From: Acetobacteraceae bacterium
GTDB taxonomy: Bacteria > Pseudomonadota > Alphaproteobacteria > Acetobacterales > Acetobacteraceae
Assembly (NCBI GenBank): GCA_025352995.1
Contig: JANXRN010000471.1
Coordinates: 1 to 48,384, forward strand
DNA: 48,384 nt
Direction: 5' to 3'
The notes under the pieces: generated by a model
The model's database searches: none
Seen by the model: only the letters and a program-made list of their open reading frames with translations
What the model was told of the DNA's origin: nothing
Part shown: positions 15,940-24,254 of the stretch, in pieces
How the letters are laid out: each line of letters begins with the position of its first letter
Position numbering within the stretch: position 1 is the stretch's first letter
Program-made: the position numbers and the translations under genes

Positions 15940-16818
15940 ATGTTCCATGGTTCCAACGTCGCTTTGATCACGCCGATGCGCGAGGATGGCGCGTTGGACG
16001 AGAAAAAGTTCGCGGAATTGTGCGACTGGCAGATCAAAGAGGGCACCAACGGGCTGGTGCCGGTCGGCACGACGGGTGAATCGCCGACCTTGACCCATGC
16101 CGAGCATAAGCGGGTGGTGGAAATTGCGGTTGAGGTTGCGGCCGGCCGGGTGCCGGTCATGGCGGGGGCTGGATCGAACAGCACGGCGGAGGCGATTGAT
16201 TTTGCCAGGCACGCGCAGAAATCCGGCGCCGATGGCATTCTGGTGGTGACGCCCTATTACAACAAGCCGACGCAGGAAGGGATGTTCCTGCATTTCACCG
16301 CGATTGCCGATGCTGCCGATATTCCGATGTTCATTTACAACATCCCGCCGCGCAGCGTGATCGACATGTCGGTGGAAACGATGGCACGGCTGGCCAAGCA
16401 CAAGAACATTGTCGGCGTGAAGGATGCGACCGCCAATCTGGCGCGGCCGATGCACACGAGGCTCGCCTGCGGGGAGAATTTCATTCAGCTTTCCGGCGAA
16501 GATCACACGACACTGAGCTTCAATGCCGCCGGCGGGCATGGGATCATTTCGGTCACCGGCAATATTGCGCCGCGTCTGTCGAGCCAGATGCAGGCAGCAT
16601 GGTTCGCCGGCCGGACTGCGGAGGCGATGGCGATCCAGGAACGGCTATTCCCGTTGCATGATGCGCTGTTCAGTGAAACCAGCCCGGGACCGGTCAAATA
16701 TGCCGCGTCATTGCTCGGGTTAACGTCGGCCCATTGCCGCTTGCCGCTGGCGCCTCCTGGGGAGGCGACCAAGGCCCGGGTGCGGGCGGCGATGCAGCAT
16801 GCGGGGCTTCTCAATTAA
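15940..16818 (+). CDS. dapA: 4-hydroxy-tetrahydrodipicolinate synthase
   Basis: This 292-residue TIM-barrel aldolase condenses pyruvate with aspartate semialdehyde, the first step specific to lysine and diaminopimelate. Visible signatures are GTTGESPTL, the catalytic Tyr in [10 protein letters not shown], and the Schiff-base Lys in GVKDAT (about residue 161). ATG 15940 is preferred to 15934 because the AGGA ribosome site is then about 7-8 nt away. The stop overlaps the smpB start by one base (TAATG). The dapA-smpB pair is common in alphaproteobacteria. Confidence 0.95.
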   Translation: MFHGSNVALITPMREDGALDEKKFAELCDWQIKEGTNGLVPVGTTGESPTLTHAEHKRVVEIAVEVAAGRVPVMAGAGSNSTAEAIDFARHAQKSGADGILVVTPYYNKPTQEGMFLHFTAIADAADIPMFIYNIPPRSVIDMSVETMARLAKHKNIVGVKDATANLARPMHTRLACGENFIQLSGEDHTTLSFNAAGGHGIISVTGNIAPRLSSQMQAAWFAGRTAEAMAIQERLFPLHDALFSETSPGPVKYAASLLGLTSAHCRLPLAPPGEATKARVRAAMQHAGLLN

Positions 16819-17312
16819 TGGCAGTCGCCAAAAAGAAATCTGGCCTGATCAGCCACGGCATGGCGGCGCAGAACCGTAAGGCGCGGTTCGATTACACGAT
16901 CAAGGAAACCATCGAAGCCGGCCTGGTGCTGAAAGGGCCGGAGGTGAAAAGCCTGCGGTTGGGGCGCGCGACCTTGACCGAGGCCTGGGCCGGGGAGCGG
17001 GATGGCGAGCTGTTCCTGTTCAACTGCTATATTCCGGAATATCAGGGCGGGGTGCTGTCGCGGTTCGAACCCCGCGCGCCGCGCAAGCTGCTGGTGAAAT
17101 CGACGCAGTTGGTGAAGTTGCTGAGCGCGGTGGCACGCGACGGGCAGACTTTGGTGCCGCTCGACATTCATTTCAACGACCGTGGCATTGCCAAGGTCGA
17201 ACTCGCGCTCGGCGAAGGCCGCAACAAATCCGACAAGCGCCATGCGATTGCCGCCCGCGACTGGCAGCGCGACAAGGCGCGGATCATGCGCGATCGTGGC
17301 CGGGATGGCTGA
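16818..17312 (+). CDS. smpB: SsrA-binding protein SmpB
   Basis: This 164-residue protein partners tmRNA in rescuing stalled ribosomes. It contains NRKARFDYTIKETIEAGL, LKGPEVKSLR and the C-terminal basic stretch RDWQRDKARIMRDRG that folds in the mRNA channel. The start is set by the one-base overlap with dapA. The family's usual length is about 150-165. No tmRNA gene (ssrA) is visible in this window. Confidence 0.95.
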   Translation: MAVAKKKSGLISHGMAAQNRKARFDYTIKETIEAGLVLKGPEVKSLRLGRATLTEAWAGERDGELFLFNCYIPEYQGGVLSRFEPRAPRKLLVKSTQLVKLLSAVARDGQTLVPLDIHFNDRGIAKVELALGEGRNKSDKRHAIAARDWQRDKARIMRDRGRDG

Positions 17313-17967
17313 TGACGCCGACAGCAAGCTTACCCGCGCGAAGATGCAATGGGCGCGCGACGGACGATTGCTGACCGGGACCCATGGCGACCCGGCGCGC
17401 GACCGGCTGCCGCCGGGGCAGACCCTGACCGAAGGCTTTCCGGTGCTCGATCTCGGGGCGCAGCCGGAGGTTGGGCGGGATCGGTTTCGCCTTGATATCG
17501 ATGGCGCAGTGCGGCACCCGATCAGTTTGCGCTGGGACGGCTTCATGGCCCTGCCGCAAACCGAGATGGTGAGCGATATCCACTGCGTTACCCAATGGTC
17601 GCGCTTCGATAATCGCTGGCAAGGGGTCGCCGCGACGACGATATTGGACGAGGTTCAGCCGCTGCCCGATGCCGCCCATGTGATTTTGCATGGCTATGAT
17701 GGCTATATGACCAATATTCGCTTGACCAATTTTGCATCTTCGGACGTGATTTTGGCGTATAGTTGGCAGGGCGAAGCTTTGTCTGCCGAGCATGGTGGGC
17801 CGTTGCGCCTGGTGGTGCCGCGGCTTTATCTTTGGAAATCTGCCAAATGGCTGCGACGGATCGAATTCTCGGTGGCGGACCTGCCGGGATTTTGGGAACG
17901 CAATGGCTACCACAACGAAGCTGATCCCTGGTTGGAGGAGCGATATGATGAGCCTGAAACGACGTGA
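17305..17967 (+). CDS. Sulfite oxidase-family molybdopterin-dependent oxidoreductase
   Basis: This 220-residue single-domain protein has the molybdopterin-binding core of the sulfite oxidase/YedY family. The likely molybdenum-ligand Cys is in DIHCVTQWSR, and EHGGPLRLVVPRLY and KSAKWLRRIEF follow. I see no signal peptide, so it is probably cytoplasmic, unlike MsrP. It overlaps smpB by 8 bp in another frame and the glutathione peroxidase gene by about 20 bp. The substrate is unknown. Confidence 0.85.
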   Translation: MADDADSKLTRAKMQWARDGRLLTGTHGDPARDRLPPGQTLTEGFPVLDLGAQPEVGRDRFRLDIDGAVRHPISLRWDGFMALPQTEMVSDIHCVTQWSRFDNRWQGVAATTILDEVQPLPDAAHVILHGYDGYMTNIRLTNFASSDVILAYSWQGEALSAEHGGPLRLVVPRLYLWKSAKWLRRIEFSVADLPGFWERNGYHNEADPWLEERYDEPETT

Positions 17968-18499
17968 TCTGGTGCTTGGAGGCTTCGGGATGATGGCGGC
18001 AGGCAGCGCGTTCGCGGCCGGCAAGACCGCGTGGGACTTCAAGTTCGACGCCATCGAAGGCGGCACGCTTGATCTCGCCAGCCTCAAAGGGCGGGCGCTG
18101 ATGGTGGTCAATACCGCAAGCTTCTGCGGGTTCACCTATCAGTATGAGGGGCTGGAGAAGCTCCACAAGAAAATGGCGGCGCAGGGGCTGACGGTGGTTG
18201 GCGTCCCGAGCAATGATTTCAATCAGGAATCGGCCGACAACAAGTCCGTCAAGCAGTTCTGCGACGCGACGTTTGGGGTCGAATTTCCGATGTCGGGGAT
18301 TTCGCATGTCCGCGGTGACGAAGCCGACCCGTTCTATAAATGGGTGAAGGCGGAGAAGAACTGGGAACCGAGCTGGAATTTCGGCAAGGTGGTGATCGGG
18401 CGCAACGGGATGATTGTCGGCTGCTTCGGGTCGTCCGATGAGCCGACCAGTTTCCGGATTTCGAGCGCGATTAATTCGGCCCTTTCGGCGAAGGCTTAG
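17945..18499 (+). CDS. Glutathione peroxidase-family protein, exported
   Basis: This 184-residue protein has a signal peptide with a Tat-like start (SLKRRDLVLGG, cleavage near AFA). The peroxidase triad is present: Cys in VVNTASFCGFT, Gln in NDFNQE and Trp in SWNFGKVV. It reduces peroxides, usually with thioredoxin in bacterial members. A strong GGAGGAG lies before two adjacent ATGs (17945, 17948), and either could start. It follows the molybdoenzyme gene with overlap, suggesting a shared redox-defence transcript. Confidence 0.88.
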   Translation: MMSLKRRDLVLGGFGMMAAGSAFAAGKTAWDFKFDAIEGGTLDLASLKGRALMVVNTASFCGFTYQYEGLEKLHKKMAAQGLTVVGVPSNDFNQESADNKSVKQFCDATFGVEFPMSGISHVRGDEADPFYKWVKAEKNWEPSWNFGKVVIGRNGMIVGCFGSSDEPTSFRISSAINSALSAKA

Positions 18500-18600
18500 A
18501 CGGCCCTTATCTTCGCCCGTAAAAGCGCCATTGGGTAGATTTTGCATGGCTCCGCCCAATCTGGGATAGTGCGCGCTGACGCCTCCGCACGGGGGAACCG

Positions 18601-20352
18601 TTGCTGCGAGCGAGGGCACTGAACCTGTCTGAATATCATCCGTTGCGCGCCTTGGCCGGCGCCGTTCTGGGGTTGGTCGGCATTTTGGTGGCGGGCGCCG
18701 CCATGGCCCAGCCGGTGCCGCAAGGCTCCCCCTTGCCGCGCGCGCTGCCGGTCGCACCTTTGGTCGCGCCGGCACCGATTGCCAAACCTGCGGCGCCGCA
18801 AATCCGGGTTGCCGCACCTGATCAGATTTATCCGGTCGCCGAGATCGCGATCGAAGGCGCCACGGTTTACCCGGCCCCGGTGCTTAACGGATTTTTCGCG
18901 GGGCTTGGCGCCAACCCGACCGGAGCCGCGCTCGGCGACGCCGCCCAGGCGCTGCTCGATCGCTACCGGGCGGATGGCTATATTTTTACCACCGTCACCC
19001 CTGGCTATGACGCGGCGACGCGGCGGCTCGCGATCCGGGTGGTGGAGGCCCATATTGCCGAGCTCAAGCTCGATGGCGATATCGGCCCGGCGGTGGACCA
19101 GGTGCGGCGCTTTCTCGGGCATCTGGTCCAGTCCGGCCCGATCAATCAGGCGAGCCTGGAACGCTGGCTGCTGCTGACCCAGGACATGCCGGGGATCAGC
19201 GTTCGCGCGGTGCTGCAACCGTCCGACACCGAACCCGGCGCCCTAACCTTGGTGGCCAAGCTGGAGCGCAAGAAATTCGACCTGCTGATCTCGGCCAGCA
19301 ATCGCGGTGCGCCTACGCTGGGGCCTGAGGGTGCGTTGCTGGTGGTGGCCGGTAACAGCTTCACATCATTTGGTGAGCGCACTGAATTTTCGATCTTGCG
19401 CAGTATCAACGGCACCCAGATTTTCGGGCAGGCGGCGAGCGAATTTTATCTCGGCGCGTCCGGGCTGAAGCTGCGCCTGCAAGCCGGGTCCGGCACCACC
19501 GATCCGTCCGGCACCTTGCGGGTGCTCGGGTATCACGCGGTGACGACGACCGCGGGCCTGGCGCTGAGCTATCCGGTGATCCGCAGCCGTCAGCAATCCT
19601 GGGCGCTGGGGATGACGTTGGATGCGCTCGAATCGCATACGGTGAACCAGGCGGTCGGGCCAGCTCTGGTCGGGCGGGATAATTTGCGGGTGGTCCGGCT
19701 GCTGTCCGACTACAGCCGGACCGATAGCTGGCTCGGCGATGCGCGCCCGGCCGCCAGCAGCTTTGCGGTGCGCCTGTCGCAAGGCGCGCCAACCCTTGGC
19801 GGTACCCGCAATGGCGACCCGCTGGCGCCGCGCGCCGGGGAGCGGGTCGGCTTCACCAAAATCGGCGTTGAGGCGAGCCGCAACCAAAGCCTGTGGCATT
19901 TCGGTGAAGCGTCATCGCTGGCGCTGCAAACCACGCTCGCCGGCCAGTTCAGCCGCGATGTGCTGCCGCCGGCGGAAAAATACTTCCTCGGCGGCGACCG
20001 TCTGGCGCGCGGCTATTATGCGGGCGAGGTTACCGGCGATAACGCGCTGGCTGCTGCGGCGGAGCTTCAGGTCAATTCGTCCTGGACAACAGGGCTGCTC
20101 GGTGGGCAACATACGATTGGCATCCAATATTTTACCTTTTTTGATTGGGGTGAGACCTGGGAGAATCAGGCGGTGGATGCAAATCACCGGCTGGCGTCTT
20201 TCGGGTTGGGCGTGCGGGTGTTTCCGTGGGCCGGCACCCAGCTTGATATTGAAGCGGTGGACCGCACCGTGCGCTACCCGCTCGGCCGGTCGAGCGGGGC
20301 GGCACCGCTGCGGGCGCAGGCGATCTATTGGCGGGTACTGACGCGATTTTAG
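18601..20352 (+). CDS. Two-partner secretion outer-membrane transporter (TpsB/ShlB-FhaC family)
   Basis: This 583-residue protein starts at a TTG with a G-rich site before it. A signal peptide runs to about AMAQPVP and a Pro/Ala-rich linker follows. A POTRA domain comes next (IYPVAEIAIEGATVYP..., then DRYRADGYIFTTVTP), followed by a long beta-barrel region. LARGYYAGEVTGDNALAA corresponds to the conserved barrel motif of FhaC, and the last residue is Phe, as usual for barrels. It would export the adjacent TpsA protein, whose gene starts 10 bp downstream. Confidence 0.9.
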   Translation: MLRARALNLSEYHPLRALAGAVLGLVGILVAGAAMAQPVPQGSPLPRALPVAPLVAPAPIAKPAAPQIRVAAPDQIYPVAEIAIEGATVYPAPVLNGFFAGLGANPTGAALGDAAQALLDRYRADGYIFTTVTPGYDAATRRLAIRVVEAHIAELKLDGDIGPAVDQVRRFLGHLVQSGPINQASLERWLLLTQDMPGISVRAVLQPSDTEPGALTLVAKLERKKFDLLISASNRGAPTLGPEGALLVVAGNSFTSFGERTEFSILRSINGTQIFGQAASEFYLGASGLKLRLQAGSGTTDPSGTLRVLGYHAVTTTAGLALSYPVIRSRQQSWALGMTLDALESHTVNQAVGPALVGRDNLRVVRLLSDYSRTDSWLGDARPAASSFAVRLSQGAPTLGGTRNGDPLAPRAGERVGFTKIGVEASRNQSLWHFGEASSLALQTTLAGQFSRDVLPPAEKYFLGGDRLARGYYAGEVTGDNALAAAAELQVNSSWTTGLLGGQHTIGIQYFTFFDWGETWENQAVDANHRLASFGLGVRVFPWAGTQLDIEAVDRTVRYPLGRSSGAAPLRAQAIYWRVLTRF

Positions 20353-20362
20353 GGAGGCGGCT

Positions 20363-23233
20363 ATGGACCAGACGCGCGATCATCGATCCTTGCTGCGGGC
20401 CAGTTTGCTGGCCAGCACCATGCTATCGGTGGCACTCGGCGGCCCTGTCCAGGCCGAGCCGGCGCCGGCAACGCTGCCGACCGGGGCGCGGATTATTGGC
20501 GGCAGCGCCAGCGTGGCGCAGTCCGGCGCGGCGATGCAGGTCAACCAATCCAGCGCCAACGCAGCGCTCAACTGGACGAGCTTTTCGGTTGGCAGTGCTG
20601 CCAAAGTCACGTTCACCACCCCGACCGCGCAGTCGCTGACCATCAATCGGGTGGTCGGCCCCGATCCGTCGGTCATCGCCGGCCAGGTTGCGTCGAACGG
20701 CCGGCTGGTACTGGTCAACCAGTCCGGCATTACCGTTGCGGGTGGCGCCAAGATTGATGCGCAAAGCCTGGTGCTGTCCGCGCCTGGGATTACCGAGGCC
20801 AATGCGCGCGCTGGCAATCTGGTGTTCGATCAGCCGGCGCGGCCCGGCGCCATGGTCAGCAATGCCGGCACCCTGACCGTCGCCAAAACCGGCCTTGCCG
20901 CACTGGTGGCGCCGGGCGTTGCCAATAGTGGCGTGATCCGTGCGCCGATGGGCCGGGTGGTGCTGGCAGGCGCCGAAGCGCATGTCGTCGATCTTTATGG
21001 CGATGGCCTGTTGGGCATCGACGTGACCAAGCAGGTGACCAACCTGCCAACCGGCGCCGACGGCCAGAAAGTCGCGGCATTGGTCACCAATACCGGCATT
21101 ATCCGTGCGTCCGGTGGCAGCGTGGTCCTGACCGCATCGGCGGTCGAAGGGCTGGTGACGAATTTGGTCAACGCCGGCGGTAAAATCAGCGCGTCCGGCG
21201 GTAGCGTCGCGGTTCGTGCCACCGGCGGCGATATTATGGTGGCGCCGACGGCGAAGATTTCGGCTACTGGCGGTACTGTCAGCGTCATCGCGAGCGGTAC
21301 CACCAGCCAGAACGGTCGGATTTCCGCCCGTGGCGGCGCAGTGGAAGTTTCCGGGCGCAAGCTGGTGCTTGCCGGCCCGATTACCGCCGCACAGATTCTG
21401 CTTGATCCGACTGATGTGATTGTCGGATCGACCTTGGGCAGCGCCGCACCGGGCTCGACCTTGCTCGCGCCGGCATCGCTGCTCGCCATGTCGGGCAACG
21501 TGACGATCAGCGCCACCGGCAGCCTGAGCGTGAATGCGCCGCTTGATTTCACCAGCGGATCGACAATCGTCCGCGGGCTTGCCTTGCTGGCCGCCAATGA
21601 TGTGAATGTGAACGCGGCGATCACCCTGGCAGATACCGGCAATCGGCTGACGATCGCCGCGACCTCCGGATCGGTTTTCCTTGGCGGGTCGGTCAATGTC
21701 GGCCTGTCCGGGGTGTTGGATGTTTCGGCCGGCGCCAATGTGTTCCAGACCAATGGGGCGATCACCGCTGGCACCTTGACCAGCTCTGGCGGACTGGGCG
21801 GCTCGCTCATTTTGCAACAACAGCATAATCAGATTGCCAATCTGGGCAGTCTGAACCTGCCCAATGGGCGTTTTGCACTCAGTGACGATCTGGCGCTGAC
21901 CCAGACTGGCGATCTGGTGGCGAATAACGCGGTGCTGTTCGATCGTGCTTTGGGCACCGCGATCAGCCTCAACAAGCTGGTCAACATCACCGGGGCGCTG
22001 GTGCTATCGGCCGGCAGCGGGGTTTCGGCCGCCGCGGCTGCCGACCAGCCGGCGATCCGGATCGGTGCTGGGGCAACCATTCAGGCAGGCTCGCTGGCGC
22101 TTTTTTCGACCAATCGCGACATCACCAATGCCGTGGCACAGGATGCGGGATCGGTGCTGCGCGGGCAGGCCGGGGGCGTTTCAATTTCCGGCAATATTTA
22201 TGCCGGCAACATTGTCCTGGGCGGCACGCTCAACGCGGTGTCCGACCTCGCTGGCTTCAATTTGTTCGCCGGTGACCTTACCCTGGCCAGCACCCAGGCG
22301 CTGACCTTGTCGGGCCCGTTGACCGCCGCGAACACGAAGCTGACCGTCGCGCCGCCGGGCGCCACGGGTGCGACTTTGGCGATCAGCATCACTGGCGACG
22401 TGTCGGTTGCAGGAACCTTGGCGCTGTTTGCGACCGGCAATATCGTGCGGAGTGGTGGCAGCTTCACGGTTGGCACTTTAACCGGGCAGGCGCTGCATCT
22501 TGCCGATTTCGGCCACAAATCGCTCATCCACACGCTGGGCGATTTCGTGGTCGATGGCAGCGTGCTGCTGCTCGACAACGCCGCACCCTTGGTCATTCAG
22601 GGCGATGTGAAGACGGAATTCTTCAACATCAACGCCACCGGGTCGCTGGTGCTTGCCGGCAATATCGTCACACTTGGGGTTGGGCGCGCCCAATCCACCG
22701 GGGCGATTGACACCAATATCGGCAGCACCTTGTCGGTTGCCGCCGATGCAAACGGCAACGCGCAGTTCCAGCAGGTCGGGATTTCAACCATCTCATCCAG
22801 CAATGGCACCATCGCGACGGTCCGAATTTCACTGCCGGCGGTTGGTGGCTCGATCATCCTGAACGATCTGGTGGCGCCGTCCACCGATCTGGTGGTGTTC
22901 AACCCCGCCGGCACCCTGACCGGTAGCGCCAATGTCGGCGGACTGGTCGTGGTTGGGCGTGGCAGTGGCACCGACCTCAGCGGCTCGGTCGGCACCATCG
23001 GCACTGCGAGCAATACGACGGCCACGACAACCACCAGCCTGTCGAGCCCCGATAGTCTTTATCGCGCCAACGCTTGCACGATCGGCGCGGTGAACTGCCA
23101 GCTGGGGCCGGTGAGCCAGTTGGTACCGTTGGTGCCGGGGGCCGCCATGCCGTCGGCGCCAGTCGCACCGGGTGAAATCGAAATTGCCCTGCCGCGCCCG
23201 GATCGCCGGGCGTCAAACGATCCGGCGATCTAA
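20363..23233 (+). CDS. TpsA exoprotein (filamentous hemagglutinin N-terminal domain)
   Basis: This 956-residue protein has a signal peptide (cleavage near VQA) and a TPS secretion domain at about 40-270 (NAALNWTSFSVG, LVLVNQSGITVAGG, GLLGIDVTKQV). A Gly/Ala/Ser/Thr-rich body follows that should form a beta-helix. A Cys pair near the C terminus (ACTIGAVNCQ) is typical of TpsA proteins that stay attached to their exporter. GGAGG precedes the ATG. The stop TAA coincides with the TAATACCAA motif that may be a transposon end, so the last residues may not be original. Its role could be adhesion or biofilm. Confidence 0.88.
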   Translation: MDQTRDHRSLLRASLLASTMLSVALGGPVQAEPAPATLPTGARIIGGSASVAQSGAAMQVNQSSANAALNWTSFSVGSAAKVTFTTPTAQSLTINRVVGPDPSVIAGQVASNGRLVLVNQSGITVAGGAKIDAQSLVLSAPGITEANARAGNLVFDQPARPGAMVSNAGTLTVAKTGLAALVAPGVANSGVIRAPMGRVVLAGAEAHVVDLYGDGLLGIDVTKQVTNLPTGADGQKVAALVTNTGIIRASGGSVVLTASAVEGLVTNLVNAGGKISASGGSVAVRATGGDIMVAPTAKISATGGTVSVIASGTTSQNGRISARGGAVEVSGRKLVLAGPITAAQILLDPTDVIVGSTLGSAAPGSTLLAPASLLAMSGNVTISATGSLSVNAPLDFTSGSTIVRGLALLAANDVNVNAAITLADTGNRLTIAATSGSVFLGGSVNVGLSGVLDVSAGANVFQTNGAITAGTLTSSGGLGGSLILQQQHNQIANLGSLNLPNGRFALSDDLALTQTGDLVANNAVLFDRALGTAISLNKLVNITGALVLSAGSGVSAAAAADQPAIRIGAGATIQAGSLALFSTNRDITNAVAQDAGSVLRGQAGGVSISGNIYAGNIVLGGTLNAVSDLAGFNLFAGDLTLASTQALTLSGPLTAANTKLTVAPPGATGATLAISITGDVSVAGTLALFATGNIVRSGGSFTVGTLTGQALHLADFGHKSLIHTLGDFVVDGSVLLLDNAAPLVIQGDVKTEFFNINATGSLVLAGNIVTLGVGRAQSTGAIDTNIGSTLSVAADANGNAQFQQVGISTISSSNGTIATVRISLPAVGGSIILNDLVAPSTDLVVFNPAGTLTGSANVGGLVVVGRGSGTDLSGSVGTIGTASNTTATTTTSLSSPDSLYRANACTIGAVNCQLGPVSQLVPLVPGAAMPSAPVAPGEIEIALPRPDRRASNDPAI

Positions 23234-23262
23234 TACCAATCGTCGGCACGCTCGACTCATAA

Positions 23263-23493
23263 TTGATTGTGCCAGACAACATAGCCCTGCTGCACCTGCC
23301 GCCCTATGCGCCGGAACTCAACCCGATGGAAAAAATTTGGGCCTATCTGCGCACAAACAAGCTCTGCAACCTCGTGTGGAACACCTATGACGATATCGTC
23401 CAGGCGTGCGCAAAGGCTTGGAAGTTCCTCATCGATGATCCGCACCGCATTCAATCAATCGGGATACGCGAATGGGCATCGGTCAATGGTTAG
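23263..23493 (+). pseudogene. IS630-family transposase, C-terminal fragment
   Basis: 76 residues match the end of the DDE catalytic domain of IS630 transposases: LPPYAPELNPMEKIWAYLR holds the last catalytic Glu, then YDDIVQACAKAW and IREWASV. The N-terminal 250 or so residues, with the two catalytic Asp, are missing, so it cannot transpose. TAATACCAA at 23231, shared with the MITE at 5176, may mark one end. Confidence 0.85.
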
Positions 23494-23914
23494 GGCGGAT
23501 ATTACAAAACCAATGTGGCTTTATATCAAACTAGTCGAGCGTGAATTATTGGCCGGGCCAGAGCGCGTGTCCGCTCCCGCAATTCTCAACCGTCGAAGGC
23601 AGAACTGGGTCAGAACGGTGAATAGCCTTCCACCAGCGCATCGACCGGTCAGCTTTCGTAAGCTGCCGTTCCCTGGTAGGGGCACAAGCCCATGTGGCGG
23701 CTCAACTCAACGGTTGGTTAATGCGCGCAATCAACTTGATATCTTTTTCTCGGCTTTGCGTTGGTCGATGCTGGGTCCAAACTATAGAACCGAACGCTCG
23801 TGACGTGCATCACAGGCGAGAATGTTCGCACATTATGTGGGTCGATGGCGCGCCGTACAGGATAGAAATGGGACATCTATGTGATTGAAGCTGCGATGTC
23901 GTTGACGAGCAATG
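23494..23914. other. Non-coding stretch downstream of IS630 fragment
   Basis: I find no supportable gene, RNA or clear repeat here. Frames are short and unlike known proteins, and base composition is less GC-rich than the neighbours. It is probably decayed transposon or flanking DNA. Confidence 0.5.
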
Positions 23915-24080
23915 TCATCGGTTCAGAGTCCACAAATATACCAATGTTGCCGCCACGCCGAGTAATGTCCTGACTGCATGCAAGCCTCCCCAAGTCTCCA
24001 GCATGGCCCGAGAATGAGGTCCAGCATCGCTCTCAGCAATGGCCTTCAGCTTGTGATTGGTCGGCATGATACCGATGAGC
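23915..24080 (-). pseudogene. DUF1772-family membrane protein, C-terminal fragment
   Basis: About 54 residues running into the stop at 23915 read IMPTNHKLKAIAES, then LETWGGLHAVRTLLGVAATL. This is the closing part of DUF1772 (anthrone-oxygenase-like) proteins, with its Pro-Asn-x2-Leu, Trp-x2-Leu-His-x-x-Arg and last membrane helix. The upstream 100 or so residues are absent; the frame runs directly into the MITE at 24081. A MITE-associated deletion is the likely cause. Confidence 0.6.
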
Positions 24081-24254
24081 GTGTAAGTGTCTGTCCGGAA
24101 AGTCTGCCGGGTCGGCCCGACGGTGCTTTTTGCCCCTGGGAGCGTCGGAAATTTGTCAGGATGTCCCCGCATCCTGGCGGCATTTCCTCCTTCCCAGGGC
24201 CAAAATTCCCTCGCCGGCCCTCCGCCGACAGACTTTCCGGACAGACACTTACAC
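24081..24254. repeat. 174-bp palindromic MITE with 26-bp perfect terminal inverted repeats
   Basis: The terminal repeats 24081-24106 and 24229-24254 are perfect complements, beginning GTGTAAGTGTCTGTCCGG. The interior is also an imperfect palindrome, centred on CAGGATG/CATCCTG near 24160-24180. No frame encodes a transposase. I see no obvious target duplication in the flanks. It separates two genes that each lose or end their coding sequence at its edges. Confidence 0.8.

Noticed and set aside
20423-21826. 467-codon open frame opposite tpsA
   Set aside because: Antisense to a repetitive Gly/Ala/Thr-rich gene; composition is the mirror of that repeat and no domain is visible.
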